The notes beneath the pieces were generated by a model. The model saw only the letters and a list, made by a program, of their open reading frames with translations. It had not been told where the DNA came from and ran no database searches. A stretch of DNA of 64,000 nucleotides from Lachnoclostridium sp. (lineage in GTDB: Bacteria; Bacillota; Clostridia; Lachnospirales; Lachnospiraceae). The first letter of the stretch is position 1; each line of letters begins with the position of its first letter. Location: NCBI GenBank assembly GCA_023665475.1, contig JAMPEB010000002.1:208741-272740 (forward strand), read 5' to 3'. Both the position numbers and the translations under genes were made by a program. This document shows positions 26,443-34,941 of this stretch, one piece after another.

Positions 26443-26805
26443 TTAGCCCACAACCTTCTTTACGGCTTCGATAACACGCTCCGCCTGGAAAGGTTTTACG
26501 ATAAAGTCCTTAGCGCCCGCCTGAATTGCCTCGATAACCATTGCCTGCTGACCCATTGCCGAGCACATAATAACCTTTGCTCCGCCGTCCGCCGCCTTGA
26601 TGGCCTTCAGCGCCTGAATACCGTCCATTTCCGGCATGGTAATATCCATCAGCACCAAATCCGGATTTAATTCCTTATATTTTTCTACAGCTCTGGCTCC
26701 GTTTTCTGCTTCACCCGCAACATTATAGCCGTTCTTGGTAAGAATATCCTTAATCATCATTCTCATAAAAGCAGCATCGTCACATATTAAAATATTTTTT
26801 GCCAT
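26443..26805 (-). CDS. cheY: Chemotaxis response regulator CheY
   Basis: A single-domain receiver, 120 residues. The acidic pair D9-D10, the phosphorylated Asp54 (LVLMDITMP), Ser/Ala switch (VIMCSAMG) and Lys104 (FIVKPF) are present. The start ATG 26805 has GGAGGAAGG upstream. It is placed directly after fliY and fliM, which encode its motor targets, as in Bacillus subtilis. Confidence 0.97.
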   Translation of the reverse strand: MAKNILICDDAAFMRMMIKDILTKNGYNVAGEAENGARAVEKYKELNPDLVLMDITMPEMDGIQALKAIKAADGGAKVIMCSAMGQQAMVIEAIQAGAKDFIVKPFQAERVIEAVKKVVG

Positions 26806-26853
26806 TGATCCTTCCTCCATTTAAACTTATTATTGGCATCATTTTACATTTTG

Positions 26854-28185
26854 TTACTTGATAATCTCTGTAACTCTTACACCGAAGCTTTCCTCGATGA
26901 CCACTACCTCGCCCTTGGCAACAAACTTGCCATTTACCAGAACATCTATCGGTTCACCGGCAATACGATCCAATTCTATGATCGTTCCGGGAGCAAAGTT
27001 GAGAATTTCCGAAATCGACTTGGTGGTTCGCCCAAGCTCTACCGTTACTTCCAAAGGCACATCCATAATCAGTCCGATATTTTCCTGACCCGGTATATTG
27101 CCCATTTCACTTGAAAAACTGTTAAACTGCGCAGGCTGTATATTCACATTCTGCTGGGGCATTCCCATCATCTGCGGCATACCCATCATCGGATTCATTC
27201 CCATCATTGGATTGCCCATCATCGGGTTCATTCCCATCATTGGGTTGCCCATCATCGGGTTGCCCATCATGGGATTCATCCCGCCATCCATGGGGTTGCC
27301 CATCATCGGGTTCATTCCGCCGCCCATGTTTCCCATAGTATTCATATCCATGCCGCCGGAAGGCATACCTCCCATTCCGTTCATGGCTCCCGCCGAAGCA
27401 TCCGGCGTCGGTGCCGCCGCAGGCGTCGGTTCCGGCTCCGGTTCAATATCGCCTGTCTGGGAATTAATAAAGGTTTCTACAATATCCTTGGCAAAGTCTA
27501 TGGGGTACAGCTGCATAATAGAACTGTCCACCAGATCGCCTATCTGCATTCTAAAGGATACTCTTACAAATGTCCCGCCCAGAAAAGGTGATATCTCCGC
27601 GCCTGACTCAAACTGTGTCAAATCCAACAGAGAAGATTCCGGAGGACTAATATCAATCATCTTATTTAACATTGTGGAGAGAGAAGTCGCCGATGACCCC
27701 ATCATCTGGTTCATGGCTTCGGAGATTGCACTCAAGTGCAGCTCCCCCAATTCTCCGTCCGTATTCGTACCGTCGCCGCCCATCATCAAGTCCGTGATGA
27801 CCTTTACATCATGCTCCTTAAGCACCAGAATATTTGAGCCATCCAAACCTTTTGTGTATTGAATCCTGATAAATACACAGGGCCTTTCATAATCTTCCAA
27901 TATTGCCTGCCAATTAGAAAGAGTTACTGTCGGTGTTGTGATATTAACTTTCTGGTTGACTAATGAGTACAATGTGGTTGCCGAAGAACCCATGCTGATA
28001 TTGGCAACCTCTCCAATCGCATCTTTTTCAACATCTGTCAGTAATTCTTCCGATGCCGCAGCGTCTGCCGAAGGTGTCGCTTCTGCCGCCGCTTCCGTAT
28101 TTCCCGAATCAGACGATTCCTCATTGGACAAATCCATGCCGTTCAAAAGCGCATTTATTTCATCCTGAGACAACATTCCATCCAT
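26854..28185 (-). CDS. fliY: Flagellar motor switch phosphatase FliY
   Basis: FliY joins a CheC-like CheY-P phosphatase to a FliN-type C-ring domain. It is 443 residues. The N-terminal CheY-P-binding motif is LSQDEINALLNG; the two phosphatase sites are EVANISMGSSATTLY and EAMNQMMGSSATSLS; the C-terminal SpoA domain contains VPLEVTVELGRTTKSISEIL. Between them is an unusual linker of about 100 residues, first Pro/Ala-rich, then a repeat of Met, Gly, Asn and Pro (units like GNPMMG and GMNPMM). No separate fliN gene is present. Confidence 0.97.
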   Translation of the reverse strand: MDGMLSQDEINALLNGMDLSNEESSDSGNTEAAAEATPSADAAASEELLTDVEKDAIGEVANISMGSSATTLYSLVNQKVNITTPTVTLSNWQAILEDYERPCVFIRIQYTKGLDGSNILVLKEHDVKVITDLMMGGDGTNTDGELGELHLSAISEAMNQMMGSSATSLSTMLNKMIDISPPESSLLDLTQFESGAEISPFLGGTFVRVSFRMQIGDLVDSSIMQLYPIDFAKDIVETFINSQTGDIEPEPEPTPAAAPTPDASAGAMNGMGGMPSGGMDMNTMGNMGGGMNPMMGNPMDGGMNPMMGNPMMGNPMMGMNPMMGNPMMGMNPMMGMPQMMGMPQQNVNIQPAQFNSFSSEMGNIPGQENIGLIMDVPLEVTVELGRTTKSISEILNFAPGTIIELDRIAGEPIDVLVNGKFVAKGEVVVIEESFGVRVTEIIK

Positions 28186-28189
28186 CGTT

Positions 28190-29170
28190 TTACTCCTCCT
28201 CCCTGACTATCGATGTAATCCGGACCGCATAAGCATCGTCATTGGCACCGGGTAAAGCTGTAAACTTTTTGATATTTCCAACATAGATATTCATGTCGCT
28301 GTCCACCTTGGTGTTCAGCCTTATACAATCGCCCACCTGCAGATTTACAAAATCCGCAACAGAAATGGCGCTCTTTCCCAGAACCGCTCTGATGGGAACA
28401 TCCACCTTGCGAAGCATGGCTTCAATGTAGTCGTCATAGTTCTCGTCATGATTCTCCTGCATGGTGGAATACCAATACTTGGTATTCAACTTATCCATCA
28501 CATCCTCCAATGTTAAGAAGGGGAGACAGACATTCATAAGACCTTCTACATCGCCGATTTTTATATTCAAGGTGACAAGCGCTATCATATCATTGGGCGC
28601 TATCACCTGTGCAAACTGTGAATTGGTTTCCAATCTGTTTAACACCGGAGAAATATCGATTACATTTCTCCAAGGGTCTCTGAGAAGCTGGGTAAACATA
28701 ACCATCACTTTCTCCAGAATCGTAAGCTCTATCTCCGAGAAATCCCTTGTCTTCTCTAACGGCAGACCGCTTCCGCCAAGCATTCTGTCCAGCATCGCAT
28801 ACCCCAGATTAATGGAAAGATCCAGAATAATCGTACCGTTTAAGGGCGCAAAATTTATGATTCCCAAAATCACCGGATTGGACATGGCATTGGAAAACTC
28901 ACTGTATGTGACCGTCTCCGAGCTTCCTACCGACACTTGCACATTCTTTCGTAAGTACGCCGGAAGATTGGTGGAAACCAATCGACCGTAATGTTCAAAG
29001 ATAATTTCCAGCGTCCTTAAATGTTCCTTCGAGAACTTTGTGGGGCGGCTAAAGTCATAATCCTTGACCTTCTTTTCCTCTTCTCCCTGCATCTGGTCTA
29101 CATCCAGCTCGCCGGCAGACAACGCTGCAAGTAGGTTATCTATTTCGTTTTGTGAAAGGACCTCGCCCAC
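28190..29170 (-). CDS. fliM: Flagellar motor switch protein FliM
   Basis: The C-ring protein that binds CheY-P through its N-terminal peptide LSQNEIDNLLAAL. It is 326 residues. The middle domain includes the GGSGLPLEK loop and the C-terminal SpoA domain contains VDVPIRAVLGKSAISVADFV. It lies four bases before fliY and 37 after fliL, the usual order. Confidence 0.98.
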   Translation of the reverse strand: MGEVLSQNEIDNLLAALSAGELDVDQMQGEEEKKVKDYDFSRPTKFSKEHLRTLEIIFEHYGRLVSTNLPAYLRKNVQVSVGSSETVTYSEFSNAMSNPVILGIINFAPLNGTIILDLSINLGYAMLDRMLGGSGLPLEKTRDFSEIELTILEKVMVMFTQLLRDPWRNVIDISPVLNRLETNSQFAQVIAPNDMIALVTLNIKIGDVEGLMNVCLPFLTLEDVMDKLNTKYWYSTMQENHDENYDDYIEAMLRKVDVPIRAVLGKSAISVADFVNLQVGDCIRLNTKVDSDMNIYVGNIKKFTALPGANDDAYAVRITSIVREEE

Positions 29171-29207
29171 GAAGGCTCACCTCCTGCTAGTTTTTTAGGA
29201 ACAGACA

Positions 29208-29717
29208 TCAACCGTATGTCACTCCGCTGACAGCCACCTGATAAATAAAGTCGGAATCAAACAAATCCTGAATTGCTTTCAGCATCTCTTCCTTAAGTCC
29301 CTCTAAGTCATTGCGGCATTCATCCATGGTATGGGAGGCAACTACCGTGGTAATGGCATCCTCTATCAAACCGTTTCTGTCCGCAATGGATTCGCCATAC
29401 TTTTTGTAATCTTTATGCTTTTTATTCATGGACAGGGTAATCGTGCACACCAGATACGACTGTTTGCCGTCCGCACCGGAGGCAAGCGGGAACATAAGTT
29501 TCTCTCCCAGTATATGCGGCACCGTATCTTCCAGCGAAACCTGAACTACCTCCTCGTCGGGAGAGGTAAACTCCAAACTCAGCGCCGTTGCAATATTATT
29601 GACCAAAGACGCCGTCTTTTTGTTGGTGCCGGTAACGCTTATCATTACTATGCAGTTTAAAATAATATTTACAACCAGCAGCGCAAGTATCAGCACCGTC
29701 ATTAAATTCTTTTTCAT
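29208..29717 (-). CDS. fliL: Flagellar basal body-associated protein FliL
   Basis: FliL surrounds or stabilises the stator units. It is 169 residues with a single N-terminal helix (LMTVLILALLVVNIILNCIVM), then an outer domain. The motif FTSPDEEVVQVSL and the C-terminal block IQDLFDSDFIYQVAVSGVTYG fit a divergent FliL. The position between motB and fliM supports the call. Confidence 0.85.
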   Translation of the reverse strand: MKKNLMTVLILALLVVNIILNCIVMISVTGTNKKTASLVNNIATALSLEFTSPDEEVVQVSLEDTVPHILGEKLMFPLASGADGKQSYLVCTITLSMNKKHKDYKKYGESIADRNGLIEDAITTVVASHTMDECRNDLEGLKEEMLKAIQDLFDSDFIYQVAVSGVTYG

Positions 29718-29735
29718 TTTTAATCTTTCCTCCTT

Positions 29736-30587
29736 TTAAGAAGTTCCCGTGTAGATTCTGATTTCCACACGCCTGTTCTTACTGCGCCCCTCCGGAGTGG
29801 AGTTATCCGCTATCGGAACCCTCTCGCCCATACCGGCATGCCTGAAACAAACGGGATTCAGACTGGTATTGTCGGTGAAATAATAAAATACCGAAAGCGC
29901 CCTCGCACTGCTTAACTCCTCATTGTCCGCATATTCTCTGGTATGGATGGGCACATTGTCCGTGTGTCCTTCTATCTCTATAATGCCCTGACTGTAGCGC
30001 TCCAAAACGGAACCCGCCTTGTCAAGAACTCTCTTGGATTCCTCTACAATTTCCGCACTTCCCGAATCAAACAAAAGCGCTCCCCTCATACTGAGCTGCA
30101 CATACTGTGACGTAAAGCTCACTTCTATCTGGTCGGACATATTGCTCTCCGCCACTTCCTCGGAAATCGCTTCCGCCAAGGCTTCATTATCCTGAAGCTG
30201 CTGTTCCTCCAGCATCTCCTGCACGGCTCCGGGGTTGTTTTCCAGCATCTCCTGCACCGCTGCCGCCTTTGCCTCATCTTCCTGCATCTGGTCGCTGCTG
30301 TTGTCTTCCGAGGACATTCCCGTGTTGCTGATATAATCGCTCAGTTCATTTAACTGACTCATGCCGTTACTGACAAGAAACCCGTCTCCTATAGCTGTGG
30401 CGCCCGCCTCAAATATGCTGAAGGTGCTGTTCATGGAAGCTACCACTTCCCGCAGTTTCGCCTCATCCATAGTGGACATGGAAAACAACATTACGAAGAA
30501 ACAAAGAAGCAGATTCATCAAGTCACTGAATGTTGACATCCACGCCGGGGAACCCGCGGGTGGCGCCTCTTCCTTTCTCTTTGCCAC
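29736..30587 (-). CDS. motB: Flagellar motor stator protein MotB
   Basis: The stator subunit that anchors to peptidoglycan, 283 residues. The single membrane helix carries the ion-binding Asp in STFSDLMNLLLCFFVMLF. The OmpA-like domain has IEGHTDNVPI and NRRVEIRI. The long linker (about 85-160) holds imperfect repeats of a QEMLE unit. The start is GTG 30587, which overlaps the motA stop by one base. The ribosome site GGAGGTGA is inside the last codons of motA. Confidence 0.96.
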   Translation of the reverse strand: MAKRKEEAPPAGSPAWMSTFSDLMNLLLCFFVMLFSMSTMDEAKLREVVASMNSTFSIFEAGATAIGDGFLVSNGMSQLNELSDYISNTGMSSEDNSSDQMQEDEAKAAAVQEMLENNPGAVQEMLEEQQLQDNEALAEAISEEVAESNMSDQIEVSFTSQYVQLSMRGALLFDSGSAEIVEESKRVLDKAGSVLERYSQGIIEIEGHTDNVPIHTREYADNEELSSARALSVFYYFTDNTSLNPVCFRHAGMGERVPIADNSTPEGRSKNRRVEIRIYTGTS

Positions 30588-31378
30588 TACTCTTCACCTC
30601 CTGCATCCTGTGATGCATCTACTCTATCCTTGGGTGCAAGGAAGGACTTTAACTTTTCTTCTATTACACGGGGGTTCTCGCCTGCCTGAATGGAGAGGAG
30701 TCCCTCGATCATAACCTCTTTCTGCATCATTTCGATGGAGTTGTCATACTTTAACTTGTTGGATGTAGGAGTGCAGACCCAGTTCGCAAGCAGGGAGCCG
30801 TACAATGTGGTGATCAGCGCCACTGCCATTGCAGGTCCGATTGCCGATGCATCGTCCATATGGTATAACATATCAACCAGACCCACCAGAGTACCAACCA
30901 TACCCCAGGCAGGACCCATGGCAGCCAAGGTTTCCCAGAAGCCTGCCAAGGATTTATGTCTGTCATCGATACAAACCATCTCGGTCTCCATAATGCCCCT
31001 CACGAGCTCCGGATCCGTGCCGTCCACTACTAACAGGATACCTTTCTTTAAGAAAGGCTCTTCCATGTCCGACGCCGCTTCCTCCAAAGATAAAAGTCCC
31101 TCTTTTCGGGCTATATTGGAAAGCTCTATGATTTTCTTGATCATGTCCGCCGTATTTAATGTGGGCGTCTTAAAAATCAATGTGATGCTTTTAAGTCCTG
31201 CAAGGAAATCCGCCAGACTGTACGCAGTCAGGGTAGCCGACAACGCGCCGCCGAAAGTAATAATGGCAGAGGGAGCATCAAGATACTCGCCAAATCCGCT
31301 GGCGCCCGCACTGGAGAAAATACCGAATATAAGCATCGCTCCGCAGAGAATCATTCCAAGTAAAGAAGCTATATCCAC
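30587..31378 (-). CDS. motA: Flagellar motor stator protein MotA
   Basis: The ion-channel stator subunit, 263 residues with four membrane helices and a large cytoplasmic loop (from about residue 60 to 150). The family blocks GFGEYLDAPSAIITFGGA, GPAWGMVGTLVGLVDML and AVALITTLYGSLLAN are present. I place the start at GTG 31378 (DIASLLGMILCG) with AGGTGA five bases before it; an upstream GTG at 31387 overlaps that site. Whether the coupling ion is H+ or Na+ is not clear from sequence. Confidence 0.96.
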   Translation of the reverse strand: MDIASLLGMILCGAMLIFGIFSSAGASGFGEYLDAPSAIITFGGALSATLTAYSLADFLAGLKSITLIFKTPTLNTADMIKKIIELSNIARKEGLLSLEEAASDMEEPFLKKGILLVVDGTDPELVRGIMETEMVCIDDRHKSLAGFWETLAAMGPAWGMVGTLVGLVDMLYHMDDASAIGPAMAVALITTLYGSLLANWVCTPTSNKLKYDNSIEMMQKEVMIEGLLSIQAGENPRVIEEKLKSFLAPKDRVDASQDAGGEE

Positions 31379-31412
31379 AAAAATCACCTACTTATCCCGC
31401 AATTTTTAGAAT

Positions 31413-31598
31413 TTATTCTGCAAGAATTTCCTTTCTATACAATTTTACAAGATTTTTTATCTCTTGTCTACTTTCTTTTACAATTATTTTTCGACCTGTG
31501 GTAAGAGTCACAACGGTATCCGGCGTTTCTTCCACTATTTCAAGCAAATGCGGGTTCACAAGAATTTTTACGCCGTTAATCTTTGTCACTTCTATCAT
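31413..31598 (-). CDS. flbD: Small motility protein FlbD (SwrD)
   Basis: A 61-residue protein of the FlbD family, MIEVTKINGVKILVNPHLLE with TTGRKIIVKES. In Bacillus subtilis the homologue SwrD raises motor torque and is needed for swarming; it lies next to flgE as here. It is the first gene after a consensus promoter in the end of flgE and is followed by motA. Confidence 0.93.
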   Translation of the reverse strand: MIEVTKINGVKILVNPHLLEIVEETPDTVVTLTTGRKIIVKESRQEIKNLVKLYRKEILAE

Positions 31599-31646
31599 CG
31601 TCCCATCACCCTTCCAAAATATGTAAAACAGCCTAATACCTATAAT

Positions 31647-31670
31647 CGGGGACGGAAAACCCCGTCCCCG
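31647..31670 (-). repeat. Stable hairpin between flgE and flbD
   Basis: CGGGGACGG and CCGTCCCCG form a 9-bp stem with a 6-base loop. There is no T-tract, so it is not a classical terminator. It begins at about the predicted start of the internal transcript from 31678-31706 and could protect that 5' end. Confidence 0.7.
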
Positions 31671-31677
31671 AAAACAT

Positions 31678-31706
31678 ATTATACTTTATCTCTTCAAGTT
31701 TGTCAA
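31678..31706 (-). promoter_or_regulatory. Internal consensus sigma-A promoter before flbD-motA
   Basis: On the minus strand TTGACA (31706-31701) and TATAAT (31683-31678) are both exact consensus hexamers with a 17-base spacer. The -35 is in the last codons of flgE and the -10 just after its stop. It would transcribe flbD, the stator genes, the C-ring and the export gate genes independently of the flgB promoter. Confidence 0.75.
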
Positions 31707-33521
31707 TTCCTCAAGCAAGGTATCTGACACAGTTATGATTCGGCTGTTCGCCTGAAATCCTCTCTGGGTAGTAATCATTGTGGTGAACTCGCTGGATAAG
31801 TCCACATTACTCATTTCCAACTGTCCGGTGGACATGTAACCTCCATCTGCCGTGATGTCCACGCCGATTCCGTCAAATTCGCCGGAGTTCTGGGTTGCAG
31901 AGTAAAGGTTGTCACCGTTTTTCTCCAAGCCGGAGGCGTTCGCAAAGTTTGCGGTGGCAATCTGTCCCAAAAGCTTGGTCATGCCGTTGTCATAGCTTGC
32001 GTAAATCTCACCGTTCTGCTGGACGGATACGCCTATCATGTCGCCCAGACGGCGTCCTGCCCCAAGACCCTCAAAATCACCGCTGGTAGCCTGCGCCGTG
32101 GAGGTTCCCTTGTTGTCGTACATGGAAATCTCGGAAAAATCAACCACGATATCGGAGAAGTTGCCGCCCAATGCGGAAAATGCAATCGTTGCGGTGTTTC
32201 TGCCGGAGCCGTTGCTTCCCATGCCGGAGAACTTACCGTTCTTGCCGTCAAACCAGATGGCGTCGCCGGTGTAATACCTACCGTCCATCTCGATGCCTGT
32301 GTTGGATTCGGTAACCGCCTCGCCGGTGGTCGTCGTGGCGCCGGGAGCCGTGGTATCTTTCCATGTGCTTACCAGCGTGGGGAATACCGTAGCGGAACTC
32401 CATGAGCCCGGGTTCGTAGCGGTAGCCGGTGTAAAGCTAGCCGTTGCCGCGCCCAGATTGGTCAGCATGGTCTTTACCGTTACCTTATCGCCGTCAATTT
32501 CTTTATAGAGGTTCAAAAATTCCTCGGTGGAACCTTCGTAACCGTACGCCTTTGCAATTTCGTCCAAAGCTTCCTGCACCGTACCGTTGGCATTTCCGTT
32601 TACGGTAAGCGGCTCATTCCTGCTGTCTATGCCCGCCGTCACAAGGTCTGTAATATTTACAATATCATTGCCTGCCGCATCCTGTAAAATCTTACCGGTA
32701 TCATCCCATCTGTAAGCATTGGAGTTAAAGCCTAAGCTGGTGGCTTTCGCCTGTGTGGTGGTGCTTCCGAAAGTCAGATTTGAGATATCGACCTCTTGCC
32801 CCGTGGAATCAAGGAGCCTTGTCACTTCCACACTATAGCCTGCGGGCTCGCCGCTTACCAGACCGCCGTTCTGCTTAAATACGATTCTTGCGGTGTAACT
32901 GTAGCCCAGCGCGTCAAAGAAATTCAGGTTGCGGGCAAGACCGTTTACACTGGTCACATCCGTATCGTTTTTGTCGATGATGCCTGACATATGCGCCTGA
33001 GTGGTTGCCTCGGGGGGATAGGTCAGGTTTGCGGCATTCATAATGCGCAGAGCGGACACGGTATCCTTCTTGATACTCATGGTCTCCTCGTCCACCTGCC
33101 AGCCCATTACATTGTAACCCGTGCTGGTCATGGCGAGGTTGCCGGCGCCGTCCACATAGAAAGAACCGTCTCTGGTGAAATAGTTGCCGTTTCCGTTGTT
33201 CACCACAAAGAAATTATCTCCGGTGATCATGATATCGAAAGGATTTCCCGTGGACTGGCTGGCGCCCTGAGTGTCAATGTTCACATTGATGGCGCCGCCC
33301 TTAACGCCCAGACCGATCTGTCTTGCGTTGACGCCGCCGGTTCCGGTGTTGGCATTGGCGCCGCTTGCCTTCTGGGTGGTCTGGCTCATAAGCTCGCTGA
33401 ATACCATATTGCTTGCCTTGAAAGCCGTGGTATTTACATTGGCGATATTGTTACCGATTACATCCATGCGTGTCTGGTGGGTTTTCAGTCCTGCCACACC
33501 AGAAAAGAGTGATCTCATCAT
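31686..33521 (-). CDS. flgE: Flagellar hook protein FlgE
   Basis: The hook subunit, 611 residues, longer than the roughly 400-residue enteric protein. The N-terminal rod-like motif (SLFSGVAGLKTHQTRMDVIG, NNIANVNTTAFKAS) and the C-terminal motif (NVDLSSEFTTMITTQRGFQ) are conserved. The additional residues are in the surface-exposed central domain (about 150-470), rich in Thr, Gly and Ala. The ATG follows GGAGG by nine bases. A promoter for the downstream genes lies in its last codons. Confidence 0.96.
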   Translation of the reverse strand: MMRSLFSGVAGLKTHQTRMDVIGNNIANVNTTAFKASNMVFSELMSQTTQKASGANANTGTGGVNARQIGLGVKGGAINVNIDTQGASQSTGNPFDIMITGDNFFVVNNGNGNYFTRDGSFYVDGAGNLAMTSTGYNVMGWQVDEETMSIKKDTVSALRIMNAANLTYPPEATTQAHMSGIIDKNDTDVTSVNGLARNLNFFDALGYSYTARIVFKQNGGLVSGEPAGYSVEVTRLLDSTGQEVDISNLTFGSTTTQAKATSLGFNSNAYRWDDTGKILQDAAGNDIVNITDLVTAGIDSRNEPLTVNGNANGTVQEALDEIAKAYGYEGSTEEFLNLYKEIDGDKVTVKTMLTNLGAATASFTPATATNPGSWSSATVFPTLVSTWKDTTAPGATTTTGEAVTESNTGIEMDGRYYTGDAIWFDGKNGKFSGMGSNGSGRNTATIAFSALGGNFSDIVVDFSEISMYDNKGTSTAQATSGDFEGLGAGRRLGDMIGVSVQQNGEIYASYDNGMTKLLGQIATANFANASGLEKNGDNLYSATQNSGEFDGIGVDITADGGYMSTGQLEMSNVDLSSEFTTMITTQRGFQANSRIITVSDTLLEELTNLKR

Positions 33522-33597
33522 AATTTTGTTCCTCCTTGATTACGGAACGCAGCCCCCATCCGTCATTCAGGGGACAATAACCTCCACTCGGGTCCGG

Positions 33598-33990
33598 TTA
33601 TGCGATTACTGCTCCGTTGATATTTGTGAATACATTTTCATCTGTCTGCGTGCTGTCCATTGCGGTGATGATGGTCTGATTCGGCACATTCACGATAAAT
33701 GCCAATTCATCCACAATGACCAGAGAATCTTTGATTCCTTTCTGTTCCGCCTTTCTGGCTCCGCCTTCTAAGCGTTCCCACTGCTCTCCCGTCAGTTTGA
33801 TGCCCCGGTCGCTCAATCTCACCGCCGCATGCTTGGAAAGCTTCAGGCTGTCCGCCCCGCCGGTCTTCTGCATCAGGACCTCATTAAAGGAAAAACCTTC
33901 CGCAGTCCTCTTGTTCTCCGACTTTGGCGTTTTGGGAAGCCGGTCCGCCAGCTGCTCTATGGAAAGAAAACTATTTGTCTGAATATCCAT
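33598..33990 (-). CDS. Conserved flagellar operon protein (TIGR02530 type)
   Basis: A 130-residue protein found between flgD and flgE in many Firmicutes flagellar operons. The conserved core is SFNEVLMQK, KLSKHAAVRLSDRGIKLTGE and the C-terminal INGAVIA. The start ATG 33990 (MDIQTNSFLS) is just after GGGAG. A role in hook assembly is likely from position, with no direct evidence. Confidence 0.88.
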   Translation of the reverse strand: MDIQTNSFLSIEQLADRLPKTPKSENKRTAEGFSFNEVLMQKTGGADSLKLSKHAAVRLSDRGIKLTGEQWERLEGGARKAEQKGIKDSLVIVDELAFIVNVPNQTIITAMDSTQTDENVFTNINGAVIA

Positions 33991-34032
33991 ATTCTCCCAG
34001 CTCCTTCCTTGTATCATCCATGATTACGCCGC

Positions 34033-34893
34033 TTACTCTTCGCCCTCCGGCTCGCTTGCTTCACTGCCTTTGTTTAACTCTGCTACCTTGTCAACCGCCG
34101 CCTGCAGGATGGCTGCCTTTTCCTCATCCACGAACTCCTTCTCATAATCGCTCATCTTGTCATAAAGGTTTTTGAGGGTATTCACTTCCTCCGCATTGTC
34201 AACAGTCAGTTCATCCGTGGCGGGAAGAGCGTCTATCTTGTCAACAAACTGCAATGCCCATGCGCGTTTTACGATCTTGGCTTTCTCTACATATTCCTCC
34301 AAAGCTTTTACCTTTTCGCTTGCCACAAAGGTCTTCTCGTAATCCGTCATTTCATTGTAAGTCTTCTCAAGGTCGTCAATCTCTGCCACATCCGAGTAAT
34401 CCACTCCGTTCACATTGGGAAGCTTGTTGATGCGTGTCACAAAATTGATTGCCTTATCCGTAGCGGTCAGGTATTCGGCGTCTGCTACCGTAACCAGATC
34501 ATCCAGAGAGTAAAGCTCCTCGTTGATTGCAAGATATGCCTTGCTGTTTTCATATACCACATAGTCAACCTTGCCCTTGATAACCTTGCTGTCTCCGCTT
34601 GAGCTAGTGGTCTCCACATAAACCTCCTGACCTACCATGGCGCTTGCCCTTAAGAGCTCCATATTGCCCGCCATGTTCTGCAACTGCTCTACCTGTGAGA
34701 ACTGTGCATATTGGGAAATATACTCTGTGTTGGAGGTGGGCTCCAGAGGATCCTGATATCTCATCTGTGCTACCAGAAGCTGTAAGAACGCCTCTTTGTC
34801 CATGCCGTCATTGCTGGTCTTAGTCTTCTTTAAGGAATTCTGGGAATCCGTCTCCACAATCTTACCGTTTTCCACCGGTGCCATTAATGCCAT
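34033..34893 (-). CDS. flgD: Flagellar hook capping protein FlgD with added helical repeats
   Basis: FlgD caps the growing hook. The N-terminal export and capping part is normal (AFLQLLVAQMRYQDPLEPT, then YAQFSQVEQLQNMAGN). Residues 84-140 (MVGQEVYVE... YSLDDLVTV) look like the beta-rich Tudor-like part. The rest is atypical: residues 147-206 and 212-274 are two related helical repeats (FVTRINKLP... MTDYEKTFV and FVDKIDALP... MSDYEKEFV). Such repeats are usual in Gram-positive surface proteins. No Ig-like domain of standard FlgD is visible. Confidence 0.92.
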   Translation of the reverse strand: MALMAPVENGKIVETDSQNSLKKTKTSNDGMDKEAFLQLLVAQMRYQDPLEPTSNTEYISQYAQFSQVEQLQNMAGNMELLRASAMVGQEVYVETTSSSGDSKVIKGKVDYVVYENSKAYLAINEELYSLDDLVTVADAEYLTATDKAINFVTRINKLPNVNGVDYSDVAEIDDLEKTYNEMTDYEKTFVASEKVKALEEYVEKAKIVKRAWALQFVDKIDALPATDELTVDNAEEVNTLKNLYDKMSDYEKEFVDEEKAAILQAAVDKVAELNKGSEASEPEGEE

Positions 34894-34941
34894 ATTTCTT
34901 TTCTCCTTTCTTTTTTGATTATGCCATGTGTTTTATGGCAA

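Noticed and set aside
27098..27862. Long plus-strand open frame opposite fliY
   Set aside because: The Ile/Pro/Gly-rich repeats are the complement of the Met/Asn/Pro repeat of FliY. There is no start signal.
30690..31409. Plus-strand open frame of about 239 codons opposite motA
   Set aside because: It is fully contained in the complement of a clear motA gene.
31647..31670. The hairpin after flgE as a terminator
   Set aside because: The stem is strong but followed by ATTATAGG, not by Ts, and a promoter directly precedes it. A 5'-end role fits better.
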